Shown in pieces: positions 26,340-35,989 of a stretch of 64,000 nucleotides of DNA. The stretch is from Cucumibacter marinus DSM 18995 (GTDB lineage Bacteria > Pseudomonadota > Alphaproteobacteria > Rhizobiales > Devosiaceae), in the NCBI RefSeq assembly GCF_000429865.1, contig NZ_KE386978.1:74763-138762 (forward strand), read 5' to 3'. The notes under the pieces are model-generated. The model ran no database searches, was not told where the DNA came from, and worked only from the letters and a program-made list of their open reading frames with translations. Position 1 is the first letter of the stretch. Every line of letters begins with the position of its first letter. Made by a program: the position numbers and the translations under genes.

Positions 26340-27290
26340 ATGAGTCTGCTTCTCTGTCTTGGTGATATCGATCCGGTCAATTGGCGGAAGGCATTCAAGG
26401 CGGCCCTGCCTGATCACGTGGACGTCGTGACCCGCGACGATGCCGATTTCGACCCGTCGGCCGTGCGTTACATGTATGTCTGGAAGCCGGCAGCGGACGC
26501 CTTCGACGGGCTCGACAATCTCGAGGTGATCTTTTCGCTCGGTGCCGGGGTTGACCCGATCGTCGCGCATCCGAAACTGCCGCGGAACGTCCCGCTATCG
26601 CGCTTTGTCGACGAAGACCTGACGACACGGATGACCGATTACGTGGTCGCGCAGGTGACCCTGCATCAACGTCAGACCACCTATTATATGGCGCTGCAGA
26701 AGGCGCGCGAATGGGTGCAGTATTACCCGCCGGCGGCCAATGAATGCCGCGTGGGGATCATGGGACTGGGCGCGCTCGGCGCAGATGCCGCCGAGAAGCT
26801 TGTCGGCCTTGGTTTCACGGTTCTCGGCTGGTCGCGCAACCACAAGGATCTGCCGGGTGTTGAAAGCTTTGCCGGTCCCGGTCAGCTCGACGCGTTTCTG
26901 TCAAAGACCGATATTCTGGTTTGCCTGTTGCCCCTCACCGAAGATACCCGCGGCATGCTCGACTATGAGCTATTCACGAAACTGCGGCGGGATGGTCTCA
27001 AGACCGGGCCAGTGGTCGTCAATGCCGCGCGCGGAGGGCACCTGATCGAAAAGGACCTGGTGCGCGCGCTTGAGGACGGCACGCTCGGAGCGGCCAGTCT
27101 CGATGTGTTCGAGGTTGAGCCGCTGCCGGGTGACAGCCCGCTCTGGGCAATCGAAAACTGCCTGATCACCCCGCATATCGCCGCCATCTCGTCGGTGCAT
27201 CGCGGGGTGCGCTTCGTGGTCGACGGCATCGCCCGGCACGAGGCGGGCGAGCCGCTTGAAAACCTTGTCGACCTCGATGTCGGCTACTGA
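26340..27290 (+). CDS. ghrA: Glyoxylate/hydroxypyruvate reductase A
   Basis: A 316-residue D-2-hydroxyacid dehydrogenase of the GhrA type. It shows GIMGLGALGADAAEKL (nucleotide fold, near 137-152), the active-site Arg in NAARGGHLIE, the Glu in FEVEPLPGDSPLW, and the catalytic His in ITPHIAAIS. It reduces glyoxylate and hydroxypyruvate with NADPH. The 26340 start gives normal length; an ATG 6 nt earlier is possible. It converges with the aminopeptidase gene 3 nt apart. Confidence 0.9.
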   Translation: MSLLLCLGDIDPVNWRKAFKAALPDHVDVVTRDDADFDPSAVRYMYVWKPAADAFDGLDNLEVIFSLGAGVDPIVAHPKLPRNVPLSRFVDEDLTTRMTDYVVAQVTLHQRQTTYYMALQKAREWVQYYPPAANECRVGIMGLGALGADAAEKLVGLGFTVLGWSRNHKDLPGVESFAGPGQLDAFLSKTDILVCLLPLTEDTRGMLDYELFTKLRRDGLKTGPVVVNAARGGHLIEKDLVRALEDGTLGAASLDVFEVEPLPGDSPLWAIENCLITPHIAAISSVHRGVRFVVDGIARHEAGEPLENLVDLDVGY

Positions 27291-27293
27291 TCC

Positions 27294-28652
27294 CTAACTG
27301 GCGGGATAGCGCTCCTTGAGCACCTGGTAGGCGGCGCGCAGGCCCTGATCCATGCCGCCGACCGTGCGCCCGGCACGCGGTTCCGGGGTCCACGAATAGA
27401 TGTCGAGATGGGCCCAGGCCGGGGTGTTCTTGACGAAGCGCTTGAGGAACAGCGCGGCAGTGATCGCGCCGCCATAGCCTCCACCACCGGAGATGTTGTT
27501 GGTGTCTGCAACTTTGGACGCCAGCAGCCGGTCATAACCCGGCCAAAGCGGCATGCGCCACAGCGGGTCGTCGACATCGAGGCCGGCTGCCATCAACTCT
27601 TCGGCAAACACGTCATCGGTCGAGAACAGGGCGCCGATATCGGGACCGAGCGCCACCCGGGCCGCGCCGGTCAGCGTTGCCATGTCGAGGATCAGCTCGG
27701 GAGATTCACTGTCGGCCAGCGTCAGTGCATCGGCGAGGACCAGCCGCCCCTCGGCATCGGTATTGCCGATCTCGACGGTTTGCCCGCCCCGTGCCGTCAG
27801 AATGTCCCCGGGCCGGAAAGCGTTGCCCGAGATCGCGTTCTCGACCATTGGCACCAGCACCTTGAGCCGAAGCTTCAGACCTGCCTGCATAATGGCCTGC
27901 GCCAGTCCCAGGATATTGGCGGAGCCACCCATATCCTTTTTCATCAAGAGCATGTTGGCGGGCGGTTTGATGTCCAGCCCGCCCGTATCGAAGGTCACAC
28001 CCTTGCCCACCAGGGTGACCTTGGGATCGCTTTCCTGACCCCAGGTCAATTCGACTAGCCGGGGCGCTTCCGCAGATGCCTTGCCGACGGCATGGATCAT
28101 CGGGAAATCCTCGGCCAGCAGATCTTCGCCCTTGATCACCCTGATGCTGGCGCCGCAACGCTTGGCGAGCTTGCGGGCTTCGGCTTCGTAGTTTTCGGGG
28201 CCAAGGTCATTGGCCGGGGTGTTGACCAGATCGCGGGCAAGGGCCGCCGCGTCATAAAGCCGGTTCACTTCATCGGCGTCCGCGCTGTCGGGCAGATCGA
28301 GCTCGATGGCCCCCTCACCCTTCTTGTAGCGCTCGAAGCGATAGGCCCCGAGCCTGAAGGCGAGTGCTGCCTGGGTGGCATCGCCGATATCGCCATCAAG
28401 CGCATAGCGACCGGGCTGCAGATTGAGCGACGCCAGGCCAGCGACCATAGGGCCGCGCTCCTCGGGCTTGCCGATGCCGAACAGATAGCCTGCGCAGTGC
28501 CCATTCGCATCCGGCAGAGGCAGGAGCCGCCCGAACTGGCCATCGAATTTGAGGCGGGCCGCCCACAGTTTTTGCGCCTCGCTGAGACTCGAATCGGCAA
28601 GGTCGCCAGCGGCGACAAAATGAATAGGCAGGGCTTCGGGCGTGTCGGGCAT
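27294..28652 (-). CDS. M17 leucyl aminopeptidase family protein
   Basis: A 452-residue two-metal aminopeptidase. Signatures are VGKGVTFDTGGLDIKP, the Lys and Asp ligands, and NTDAEGRLVLADAL, the family box with the catalytic Arg. The N-terminal domain is shorter than in E. coli PepA and lacks its DNA-binding loops. The start at 28652 is preferred over the 33-codon in-frame extension, which reads as low-complexity. Likely role: cytosolic peptide turnover. Confidence 0.92.
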   Translation of the reverse strand: MPDTPEALPIHFVAAGDLADSSLSEAQKLWAARLKFDGQFGRLLPLPDANGHCAGYLFGIGKPEERGPMVAGLASLNLQPGRYALDGDIGDATQAALAFRLGAYRFERYKKGEGAIELDLPDSADADEVNRLYDAAALARDLVNTPANDLGPENYEAEARKLAKRCGASIRVIKGEDLLAEDFPMIHAVGKASAEAPRLVELTWGQESDPKVTLVGKGVTFDTGGLDIKPPANMLLMKKDMGGSANILGLAQAIMQAGLKLRLKVLVPMVENAISGNAFRPGDILTARGGQTVEIGNTDAEGRLVLADALTLADSESPELILDMATLTGAARVALGPDIGALFSTDDVFAEELMAAGLDVDDPLWRMPLWPGYDRLLASKVADTNNISGGGGYGGAITAALFLKRFVKNTPAWAHLDIYSWTPEPRAGRTVGGMDQGLRAAYQVLKERYPAS

Positions 28653-28751
28653 GAGGGGACTCGCTAAGGGATAAGGGGGAACAGGCGGGGTTGAGATGTA
28701 ACGCCGCTGGAGGGCCGAGGCAAGCCGGCGCAAGATCGCGGGCAAGCCCAT

Positions 28752-28766
28752 TTAACCGAGTGTTAG
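28752..28766 (+). promoter_or_regulatory. CtrA-like site upstream of tadD
   Basis: TTAA-N7-TTAG (28752-28766), one base from the CtrA consensus TTAA-N7-TTAA, followed by another TTAA (28769-28772). It lies about 65 nt upstream of the tadD start. In Caulobacter the pilin gene is CtrA-controlled. Binding here is inference. Confidence 0.3.
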
Positions 28767-28829
28767 GGTTAATGATCTATTGCTGGGTGATGCCGGCGAT
28801 CCTGCCGGCGCGTTGGTATCGAGGCCCAA

Positions 28830-29606
28830 GTGCTGAGCGTAAAACCCTTCCCCAGGCATAGCCTGCGCGCCATGGTTCTGGCCGGTGTTGCCGCCGTGGC
28901 GCTGAGCGCCTGTGCCAGCAATCGCAGCCAGGTTGCGTCCCCCGATTTCTCCGGCATCAGTGCCGAACAGGCCCGCACAAGCGTTGCCCAGCTACAGCAG
29001 CAATACGAGGCCAACCCGCGCGACAAGCGCGTGGTGATTTATTACGCAGCGGCTTTGCGCGCAGCCGGACAGCCAGGTCAGGCGGTTGCCGTTCTCCAGC
29101 AGGCCACGCTGCAGCATCGCGGCGATACCGATATCGCTGTCGCCTATGCCAAGGCGCTGGTGGCCGCTGGCAATTTCCAGCAGGCGCTCGAAGTGATCGA
29201 CCGCGCCATCCGGCCCGAGGCACCCGACTGGAACGCGCTCAGCGTCAAGGGCGCAGTGCTTGACCAGATGGGTCGGAATGAAGAGGCGCGCGCGCTTTAC
29301 CAGCAGGCGCTGGTCACGGCGCCGAATGAAGCGTCGCTCTATGCCAATCTCGGACTTTCCTACGCCATGACCGGCGACCTCGTCGCCGCGGAGCGCAATC
29401 TGAGGAAAGCCGCCTCCATGCGCGGTGCCAGCACCCAGGTGCGCCAGAACCTGGCGCTGGTCGTCGGGCTCAGCGGTAATTTCGAGGAAGCCCGTTCACT
29501 TTATGCGCGCGAGCTACCGCCCGAACAGGTCGAAGCCAATATGGCCTATATCCGGGCGCTGCTGACCCAGCAGAACCGTTGGGACCTGATCAAGGGCGAA
29601 GGCTGA
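28830..29606 (+). CDS. tadD: TadD-type lipoprotein with TPR repeats
   Basis: The 258-residue protein has a signal peptide ending in a lipobox ALSAC (Cys near residue 27), and then about five tetratricopeptide units (for example QALEVIDRAI, EEARALYQQAL, and SLYANLGLSYAM). TadD is the outer-membrane pilotin-like partner of the Tad secretin. The GTG start at 28830 is accepted because it gives a full signal peptide; an ATG at 28872 would remove part of it. It is transcribed towards the minus-strand tad operon with a terminator between. Confidence 0.86.
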   Translation: MLSVKPFPRHSLRAMVLAGVAAVALSACASNRSQVASPDFSGISAEQARTSVAQLQQQYEANPRDKRVVIYYAAALRAAGQPGQAVAVLQQATLQHRGDTDIAVAYAKALVAAGNFQQALEVIDRAIRPEAPDWNALSVKGAVLDQMGRNEEARALYQQALVTAPNEASLYANLGLSYAMTGDLVAAERNLRKAASMRGASTQVRQNLALVVGLSGNFEEARSLYARELPPEQVEANMAYIRALLTQQNRWDLIKGEG

Positions 29607-29620
29607 GCGTCAACCTCCCC

Positions 29621-29660
29621 TTACCTCGGCAATGCACAAGTTACCTCGGCAATGCACAAG
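29621..29660. repeat. Exact 20-bp tandem duplication
   Basis: TTACCTCGGCAATGCACAAG is present twice in tandem (29621-29640 and 29641-29660), right after tadD and abutting the terminator stem. It is the second such 20-bp tandem in the window (see 16615-16654). Confidence 0.9.
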
Positions 29661-29683
29661 GCGCCGCAAGCGGCGCCTTTTTT
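29660..29683 (+). terminator. Intrinsic terminator of tadD
   Basis: GGCGCCG and CGGCGCC pair around CAAG (29660-29677), followed by six T (29678-29683). It lies between convergent tadD and tadC. Confidence 0.8.
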
Positions 29684-29711
29684 GCGTCAGGATCGCCAGG
29701 GGTGATCCGCG

Positions 29712-30698
29712 TCAGCCGAGATAGCCGCGGTTGACCAGGTCGATCATTGCCGGGGCAATGATGACGATGAACAATACCGGCAGGAAGAACAGAATCAGCG
29801 GCACGGTGAGTTTCGGCGGCAGTGATGCTGCCTTCTTTTCAGCTTCCGACATGCGCATTTCACGGCCTTCTTCGGCCATCACGCGCAGCGCGGTGCCGAT
29901 GGCCGTGCCGTAACGGTCGGCCTGGATAAGGCTGGTCATCACTGTCTTGACGTTGTCGATACCGGTACGCCGTCCAAGGTTCTCAAAGGCGCGAGTCCGG
30001 TCTTCGAGAAAGGACAGTTCTGCAGTGGTGAGGGTGAGCTCTTCGGCCAGCTCCGGGCTCTCGAGGCCGATCTCCTTGGAGACGCGCTTGAAGGCGTGCT
30101 CGATCGACATCCCGGCCTCGACACAAAGCAGCATCAGATCGAGACAGTCAGGCCAGGCCCGTTTGATCGATTGCTGGCGCTTGATGATCCGGTTCTTCAG
30201 CAGGATGCCGGGCAGGTAATTGCCCAGAAGGCCGATCCCCAGCGCGTAGAGCAGCACGATGAACAGCGCTGCATCGCGCAGCACAAAAAACTTGAGGTAG
30301 ACGAAAGACAGCGCGAACAGCGCCAGCGGGGTGACAGAGCGCAGGAACAGGAACGTGGTCAACGGCCCCTGCCCGCGCATGCCGGCATTGGCCAGCTTGT
30401 CGGCCGTGGTCCCATCATCGAACGCTTTTCTCAGCGAGAAGCGCTCGACCACCTGCTTCATGTAGCCGCGAGAATCGGCGTTCCGGACGCTGCGCTTTTG
30501 CTGGTTCTCGCCGCGCAGGCGCGCGATTTCCTGACCGCGCAGGCGTTCGCGTTCGAGCGCGACCTTGCGAATGCGGCCCTTCATGTCGGAACGGTCGAAG
30601 AACTGCGCTCCGAAGGTGAAGACGACGGCTGCCGCGGCAATGGCGGCGAACAGGGCAACCAGAAAGTCAGGATCGGTCAGACGGTCGACAATGCTCAT
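29712..30698 (-). CDS. tadC: Tad pilus platform protein TadC
   Basis: A 328-residue type II secretion F-domain protein: one N-terminal helix, a cytosolic helical bundle (SIKRAWPDCLDLMLLCVEAG, then EHAFKRVSKEIG) and C-terminal membrane helices. Together with TadB it forms the inner-membrane platform over the CpaF ATPase. It is the last gene of the minus-strand tad operon, 18 nt after tadB. Confidence 0.93.
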   Translation of the reverse strand: MSIVDRLTDPDFLVALFAAIAAAAVVFTFGAQFFDRSDMKGRIRKVALERERLRGQEIARLRGENQQKRSVRNADSRGYMKQVVERFSLRKAFDDGTTADKLANAGMRGQGPLTTFLFLRSVTPLALFALSFVYLKFFVLRDAALFIVLLYALGIGLLGNYLPGILLKNRIIKRQQSIKRAWPDCLDLMLLCVEAGMSIEHAFKRVSKEIGLESPELAEELTLTTAELSFLEDRTRAFENLGRRTGIDNVKTVMTSLIQADRYGTAIGTALRVMAEEGREMRMSEAEKKAASLPPKLTVPLILFFLPVLFIVIIAPAMIDLVNRGYLG

Positions 30699-30716
30699 GG
30701 GGTCCCGCCCTCGCCC

Positions 30717-31694
30717 TTACACATCAAACTGGATCATGCGGTTCATCACGAAGATCCCCAGGGCCATCATCACGGCGGCAACACCGAGCCAGAGATAGCC
30801 GAGTGTGGTGGAGATGAGTGGCGCCATATAACCGGGAGACACCAGCGACACGAGGCCCGCCACAACGAAGGGCAGTGCGCCGATGATCATGGCCGAGGCC
30901 TTGGCCTCGGAAGACATGGCCTTGACCTTGGCGTGCATCTTCTTGCGGGCGCGCAGCACATTGGCGAGGTTCGACAACGCTTCGGAGAGATTGCCGCCGG
31001 CCTGTTGCTGAACGGCGATCACCACGACGAAGAAATTTACCTCAGGCAGCGGCACCCGGTCATAGAGGATCTCGATCGCCTCGCTCATGGGCTTACCCAC
31101 CGACTGCTGATCGAGAATGCGGGCGAATTCGGTCTTCACCGGTTCGCGGGTTTCCTTGGCCACGACCTTGATCGAATCGTTCAGCGGCAGGCCCGATTTC
31201 ACGCCACGCACGATGGTTTCCACCGCGGTCGGCAATTCATCGAGGAATTGTGCCTGGTAGCGCCGGGTCTGACGCTTGAGGAACCACATGGGACCGAGAT
31301 AACCCCCTGCCAGGCCGAAAACCGGCACGAAGTAGAGCGGAATTTCGATAAACCAGGCGATGACGCAGATGACGAGGCCGAGGATGACGGCATTGCGCAC
31401 AAAACTGCGGGCCCGGATCTTCATGCCGGCCTGATAGATGCGCTGCTGCAGGCCCGCTTTCTTGCGCTTCTTCTCAAGCGCCTCATTCTGGGTCTTGAGC
31501 GCCTGCTGAACGGTGCGCCGACGGGTATCGCGCTGTTTCAGATTGGCCTGGGCCTGACGCAGGTCCCCGTTATCGCGCTTGAGCGCTTCCTTGCGTTTTT
31601 CAGCCCGGGAATCGCCCACCAGTCCCGGCACCAGCGCAAACGCCAATGCGCCGATGGAAACGGCAGCGAGGAGGGCGAGAACAAGGGGCGACAT
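30717..31694 (-). CDS. tadB: Tad pilus platform protein TadB
   Basis: A 325-residue F-domain protein with an N-terminal membrane helix, a coiled-coil stretch (about 40-80), the conserved FLDELPTAVETIVRGVKSGL segment (roughly 145-165) and three C-terminal membrane helices. Partner of TadC. It starts 15 nt after cpaF. Confidence 0.93.
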   Translation of the reverse strand: MSPLVLALLAAVSIGALAFALVPGLVGDSRAEKRKEALKRDNGDLRQAQANLKQRDTRRRTVQQALKTQNEALEKKRKKAGLQQRIYQAGMKIRARSFVRNAVILGLVICVIAWFIEIPLYFVPVFGLAGGYLGPMWFLKRQTRRYQAQFLDELPTAVETIVRGVKSGLPLNDSIKVVAKETREPVKTEFARILDQQSVGKPMSEAIEILYDRVPLPEVNFFVVVIAVQQQAGGNLSEALSNLANVLRARKKMHAKVKAMSSEAKASAMIIGALPFVVAGLVSLVSPGYMAPLISTTLGYLWLGVAAVMMALGIFVMNRMIQFDV

Positions 31695-31709
31695 GAGGGC
31701 GGTATCCGA

Positions 31710-33209
31710 TCAGGCGATGTTCTGCTGGTGTTCGATGTTCGAGGATTCGAGCGCTTCGACGAGCGCCGCTTCCTCGTTGAAATAGCGAGCTTTTTCGGTG
31801 AAATGCGGCTTGGTGATACCGGTCGAGTGGTGATAACCGGTCAGGTTCGAGTTCTGGTCCTCGCCGGTGATCTTGTAGAGGAACACGTCCTGGGTGACGA
31901 TCACGTCCCCTTCCATACCCAACACCTCGGAGATGTGAGTGATGCGGCGCGACCCGTCACGCAGGCGAGCGGCCTGAACGATCACGTCGATCGAAGAGAC
32001 GATCATCTCGCGAATGGTGCGTGAGGGCAGCGAATAGCCACCCATGGTGATCATGGATTCAAGGCGGCTGAGGGCCTCGCGCGGGGAGTTGGCGTGCAGC
32101 GTGCCCATGGACCCGTCATGGCCGGTGTTCATGGCCTGCAGAAGGTCAAACGCTTCCGGGCCACGCACCTCGCCGACGATGATGCGCTCAGGACGCATAC
32201 GCAGGCAGTTCTTGACGAGGTCGCGCATGGTGATCTCGCCTTCGCCTTCGAGGTTGGGCGGGCGGGTTTCGAGGCGAACCACATGGGGCTGCTGCAATTG
32301 CAGTTCTGCCGAGTCTTCGCAGGTGATGACGCGCTCGTCCTTCTCGATGAAGGCGGTCAGGCAGTTGAGAAGCGTCGTCTTGCCCGAACCGGTACCGCCC
32401 GAGATCAGGATATTGGCGCGGACCCGCCCCAGCACGCGCAGCACCTCGGAGCCTTCGGGTGAGATCGAACCGAACTTGACCAGCTGATTGAGGGTCAGCT
32501 TGTCCTTCTTGAATTTACGAATGGTGAGCGCGGGACCATCGATCGAAAGCGGCGGCGCGATCACGTTGACACGAGAGCCGTCCGGAAGGCGCGCGTCGCA
32601 GATCGGCGAGCTCTCGTCGACCCGGCGGCCGACCTGGCTCACGATGCGCTGACACACATTCATCAGGTGAGAGTCGTCGCGGAAGCGCACATTGGTCAGG
32701 CGCACGCGGCCGCTGACTTCGATGTAGCAGCGCTGGGACCCGTTGACCATGATGTCGGCGATGTCGTCGCGCGCCAGCAGCGGTTCGAGCGGCCCGTAGC
32801 CGAGAACATCGTTACAGATATCCTCGAGCAGGTCCTCCTGCTCGGCGATCGACATGACAATCGATTTGAGCGAGATGATCTCGGCGACGATGTCGCGGAT
32901 TTCCTCGCGCGCGGATTCGGAATCCATCGTCGCGAGCTGACTCAGATCGATCGAGTCGATCAGCGCGTTGAAGATCGAGGACTTGGTCTGGAAATACTCG
33001 GCATCATGCGAACGCTCGGGACCGGAGACGTCGACAACGTCCTCCGATTTCGGCTTGCCGGTGGCGGGCTTGGCGGCCGCCGGGTCGGCGGCGCCGGGTG
33101 CCGGGGTTTTTGCAGCGGGGGCCTTTTCCGCAGGCGGCTTCATGGGCGCCGGTTTGGGCGCGGCCGCATTCTGCGTGTTGCCTCCGAAGCTTGTGCGTTT
33201 GCCGAACAT
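31710..33209 (-). CDS. cpaF: Tad pilus assembly ATPase CpaF/TadA
   Basis: The 499-residue secretion ATPase drives pilin extrusion and retraction. Walker A is [14 protein letters not shown], the Asp box is [18 protein letters not shown], Walker B lies in [19 protein letters not shown] and the His box in [15 protein letters not shown]. The N-terminal 90 residues are Ala/Pro/Lys rich and probably disordered. It lies 26 nt after cpaE in the operon. Confidence 0.95.
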   Translation of the reverse strand: MFGKRTSFGGNTQNAAAPKPAPMKPPAEKAPAAKTPAPGAADPAAAKPATGKPKSEDVVDVSGPERSHDAEYFQTKSSIFNALIDSIDLSQLATMDSESAREEIRDIVAEIISLKSIVMSIAEQEDLLEDICNDVLGYGPLEPLLARDDIADIMVNGSQRCYIEVSGRVRLTNVRFRDDSHLMNVCQRIVSQVGRRVDESSPICDARLPDGSRVNVIAPPLSIDGPALTIRKFKKDKLTLNQLVKFGSISPEGSEVLRVLGRVRANILISGGTGSGKTTLLNCLTAFIEKDERVITCEDSAELQLQQPHVVRLETRPPNLEGEGEITMRDLVKNCLRMRPERIIVGEVRGPEAFDLLQAMNTGHDGSMGTLHANSPREALSRLESMITMGGYSLPSRTIREMIVSSIDVIVQAARLRDGSRRITHISEVLGMEGDVIVTQDVFLYKITGEDQNSNLTGYHHSTGITKPHFTEKARYFNEEAALVEALESSNIEHQQNIA

Positions 33210-33235
33210 TTGAACTCGCTACTCGCTTGTGTGGA

Positions 33236-34492
33236 TCAGGCCAGCTTCAGCTTCTTGAGGAAGCCGGGGAGCTTGCGGCCGGACCGTTGATCGGCGGTGC
33301 CTGCGGAACGGCCGGCCACGCGCATCGCAATGGTGTTGAACGTGTCGTTGATCTTGTGGCTCGAGGAGACCTCGGCAATCATCTGCCCATTATTGGCGGC
33401 GGTGCCGAACAGGGCCGGCTCGAACGGGATGGTGCCCACGAGCTGCACGTCGATCGAGGACGCGAATTCCTTGGCCGAGATTTCCGGCCGTTTGGGAATA
33501 CCGGCCTGGTTGATGACCAGGGTCGGCTCGGTCTCGGTCGGGCGCATCGCCTTCAGGATGTCGACCAGGTTCTTGGCGTTTCTCAGATTGGCGAGATCCG
33601 GCTCGGCCACGATGACCACTTCATCGACAGTCGAGAGCGTGTAACGCACCCAGGCGTTCCAGGTGTGCGGCAGGTCCAGAATGACGGCAGGCACCTGCCG
33701 CTGTGCGATCTCTACAATGTGCTCAAAGTCCCGCTCTCCGAAATCATAGGTGCGGTCCAGCGTGCCCGGAGACGTCAGCAGATTGATGTGATTGGCGGCC
33801 TTGGACATTAGCCGGTCGATCATCACATCGTCGATCTTTTCCTGTGCGAACACTGCGTCAGCCAGCCCGTTGGGCGGATCCTGGTTGAAGTTCAACCCCG
33901 CAACGCCGAACGGAAGATCCATGTCGAGGATCAGAACATCCTGCCGCACGGTCTGGGCCAGCGCCCAGGCGGTGTTGTGGGCAATGGTCGAACAACCCGA
34001 GCCGCCCTTTGCGGAGACGAAGGCGATCGTGCGGCCGATCGGGGATGCCCCGTCGGCGACGAACAGATCGGCGATGGTGTTCACCAGCGTCGCCACATCG
34101 GTGGGCATGACGAGGTATTCGGAGACCCCCGAGCGCACCAACTCGCGATAGAGCATGACATCGTTGGTGTGGCCGATGACCACGACCAGCGTATTGGGGT
34201 CGCAGACCTCGGCAAGGCGCTGCAGCGCACCGAGGATTTCGGCTGCGGGCAAAGCCGTCTCGAGGATGATCAGGTTGGGCGTGGGGTTGGTCTTGTAGAC
34301 CTCCACGGCCGCATCGATGCCCCCGTTGTGGGTGGTCAGCGCCACTTTCGACATGCGGCGGTCATGGGCAGCGGATTCGACCAGCTGCGCGGTCTGCGAA
34401 TTCTGGCAGAACGCCTGGATGGTGATCCGCGGCACAAGCCGTGCGCCGGTTGTCATTTCTGCCTGGTTGGGGTCGTTCGGTGATCCCTGCAT
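33236..34492 (-). CDS. cpaE: Tad pilus localisation ATPase CpaE/TadZ
   Basis: A 418-residue protein: an N-terminal receiver-like domain (about 20-150, with ILETALPAAE) and a MinD/ParA-type ATPase domain with deviant Walker A FVSAKGGSGCSTIAHN. TadZ/CpaE places the pilus machine at the cell pole. The C-terminus RSGRKLPGFLKKLKLA is basic. It sits between cpaC and cpaF with a 47-nt gap upstream. Confidence 0.92.
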   Translation of the reverse strand: MQGSPNDPNQAEMTTGARLVPRITIQAFCQNSQTAQLVESAAHDRRMSKVALTTHNGGIDAAVEVYKTNPTPNLIILETALPAAEILGALQRLAEVCDPNTLVVVIGHTNDVMLYRELVRSGVSEYLVMPTDVATLVNTIADLFVADGASPIGRTIAFVSAKGGSGCSTIAHNTAWALAQTVRQDVLILDMDLPFGVAGLNFNQDPPNGLADAVFAQEKIDDVMIDRLMSKAANHINLLTSPGTLDRTYDFGERDFEHIVEIAQRQVPAVILDLPHTWNAWVRYTLSTVDEVVIVAEPDLANLRNAKNLVDILKAMRPTETEPTLVINQAGIPKRPEISAKEFASSIDVQLVGTIPFEPALFGTAANNGQMIAEVSSSHKINDTFNTIAMRVAGRSAGTADQRSGRKLPGFLKKLKLA

Positions 34493-34539
34493 CGCGTCCG
34501 TACTCTCGTTCCTGGTCCTGTGGTCGGGGGGGTCTGTGC

Positions 34540-35970
34540 TCAGTCGAGCACGAAGCCGACCTGACCCTGATAAACTCCGCTCTTGGTGCCCTCGATGCCG
34601 TAGACCGATTCAATGTGCCCGAGGAAAGCCGCTTCCGCATCGCCGGCCAGCTGCACCTGCTCGGTGGGCAGGGTGAAGTCTTCGCGCCGGCCCGGCTCGG
34701 TCAGATAGGGGGTCACAAGGATCAGCAGTTCGGTCTGCGAGTGCACAAAGTCACGCGAGCGGAATAGCGCCCCAAGGATCGGAATACGCCCGATACCGGG
34801 AAGCTGGTTGAGCTGCTGGCGCACCTTGTCCTGGAACATGCCGGCGATGGCCAGCGTGCCGCCTGAGGGCACCTGCACACTGGTCTTGGCCCGACGTTCC
34901 TTGGTTGCGGGGATGGTCAGCGCCCCGGCAGAGAAACCGCCTTCGGTGGTGGGTTCGGAAACCGAGGTATCCACCTCAAGCGAGATCATGTTGTTGGTCT
35001 CGACCACCGGCGCAAATTTCAGTTTGACCCCGAATTCCTTGAATTCGAACAGGATGTCATTGCCGTCGACACCGGTCGGCACGGGGAACTCGCCACCGGC
35101 GAGGAATTCGGCCTCTTCGCCCGACTTCGCGGTCAGGGTTGGAGAGGCGAGCGTGCGCACCGCGCCGTTCCGCTCGAGCGCCTTGAGGGTCGCTTCAAGC
35201 GTGAAATTGCCGATGCCGAGATTGGCCGACAGGGCGTTGGAAGTGACGACATTCGAGGCACCGCCAAGACCCGGGGTGGAGACAAGGCCCGTCGTCAGCG
35301 CGCCGGCATTGACCGAAGCGTCGAGATTGATACCGAGCTGGCGGATTGCTTCACGCGAGACCTCGGCGACCATGACCTTGAGCATGACCTGCTGCGAGCC
35401 GTCCACCGAGATCACCGAAACCACATTGTCTTCGCTGCCCGCGAACTGGGCGGCGATCTTGATGGCCTGGGATTCGTCATTGGTGGTGCGGGCGCGCCCG
35501 GACAGAACGATGCGATTGTCGAAGGTGTCGACGCGCACCTGAACACCGGGCACCAGCCGCTGGATCGTGGCGGCGAGCCCGGTCGCATCCTGGCCCACGC
35601 TGACATCCACAACGGCGATCGTGTTGCCGGCTCCATCGAGGAAGAACACATTGGTTTCCCCGATCGAGTTGCCCTGCAGGATGGCGCGGCGCTTGGAGCG
35701 CATGATCGCGCCGGCGACCTGCGGCTGGGAGACAATCACCTCCTGCGCACTGACCGGCAGGTCGATGATCACCGATTTATTGAGCGGTACATCCACACGG
35801 TGCTGACCACCTGTATTGGCGACCCGCAGATGGCTCGAACTGGCTTCAGCCGGCACAGTGGCGACGATGCCCGTGGCGGAAAGGCCCAGAATGAGGGCCG
35901 CTAGGGTTCCGCGCGCGGGCCGCAGCAGCGGCCGGATGAGGCTCGAAATGGAAGGAATACGCATCTTCAT
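34540..35970 (-). CDS. cpaC: Tad pilus outer-membrane secretin CpaC/RcpA
   Basis: The 476-residue secretin has a signal peptide (cleavage near VPAEA-SSS), a pilus-formation N-terminal domain (HRVDVPLNKSVIIDLP), a BON-like segment (VDTFDNRIVLSGRARTTNDE) and the secretin domain with the VPSGGTLAIAGMF motif. AGGAG lies 8 nt before the start at 35970; the longer frame to 36060 is an overlap with the CpaB end. It forms the outer-membrane channel for Flp pili. Confidence 0.94.
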   Translation of the reverse strand: MKMRIPSISSLIRPLLRPARGTLAALILGLSATGIVATVPAEASSSHLRVANTGGQHRVDVPLNKSVIIDLPVSAQEVIVSQPQVAGAIMRSKRRAILQGNSIGETNVFFLDGAGNTIAVVDVSVGQDATGLAATIQRLVPGVQVRVDTFDNRIVLSGRARTTNDESQAIKIAAQFAGSEDNVVSVISVDGSQQVMLKVMVAEVSREAIRQLGINLDASVNAGALTTGLVSTPGLGGASNVVTSNALSANLGIGNFTLEATLKALERNGAVRTLASPTLTAKSGEEAEFLAGGEFPVPTGVDGNDILFEFKEFGVKLKFAPVVETNNMISLEVDTSVSEPTTEGGFSAGALTIPATKERRAKTSVQVPSGGTLAIAGMFQDKVRQQLNQLPGIGRIPILGALFRSRDFVHSQTELLILVTPYLTEPGRREDFTLPTEQVQLAGDAEAAFLGHIESVYGIEGTKSGVYQGQVGFVLD

Positions 35971-35989
35971 TTTTCGTGCTCCTGCCCGA

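Noticed and set aside
30096-32024. A 642-residue open frame on the plus strand
   Set aside because: Antisense to tadC, tadB and cpaF; histidine/arginine-rich shadow sequence.
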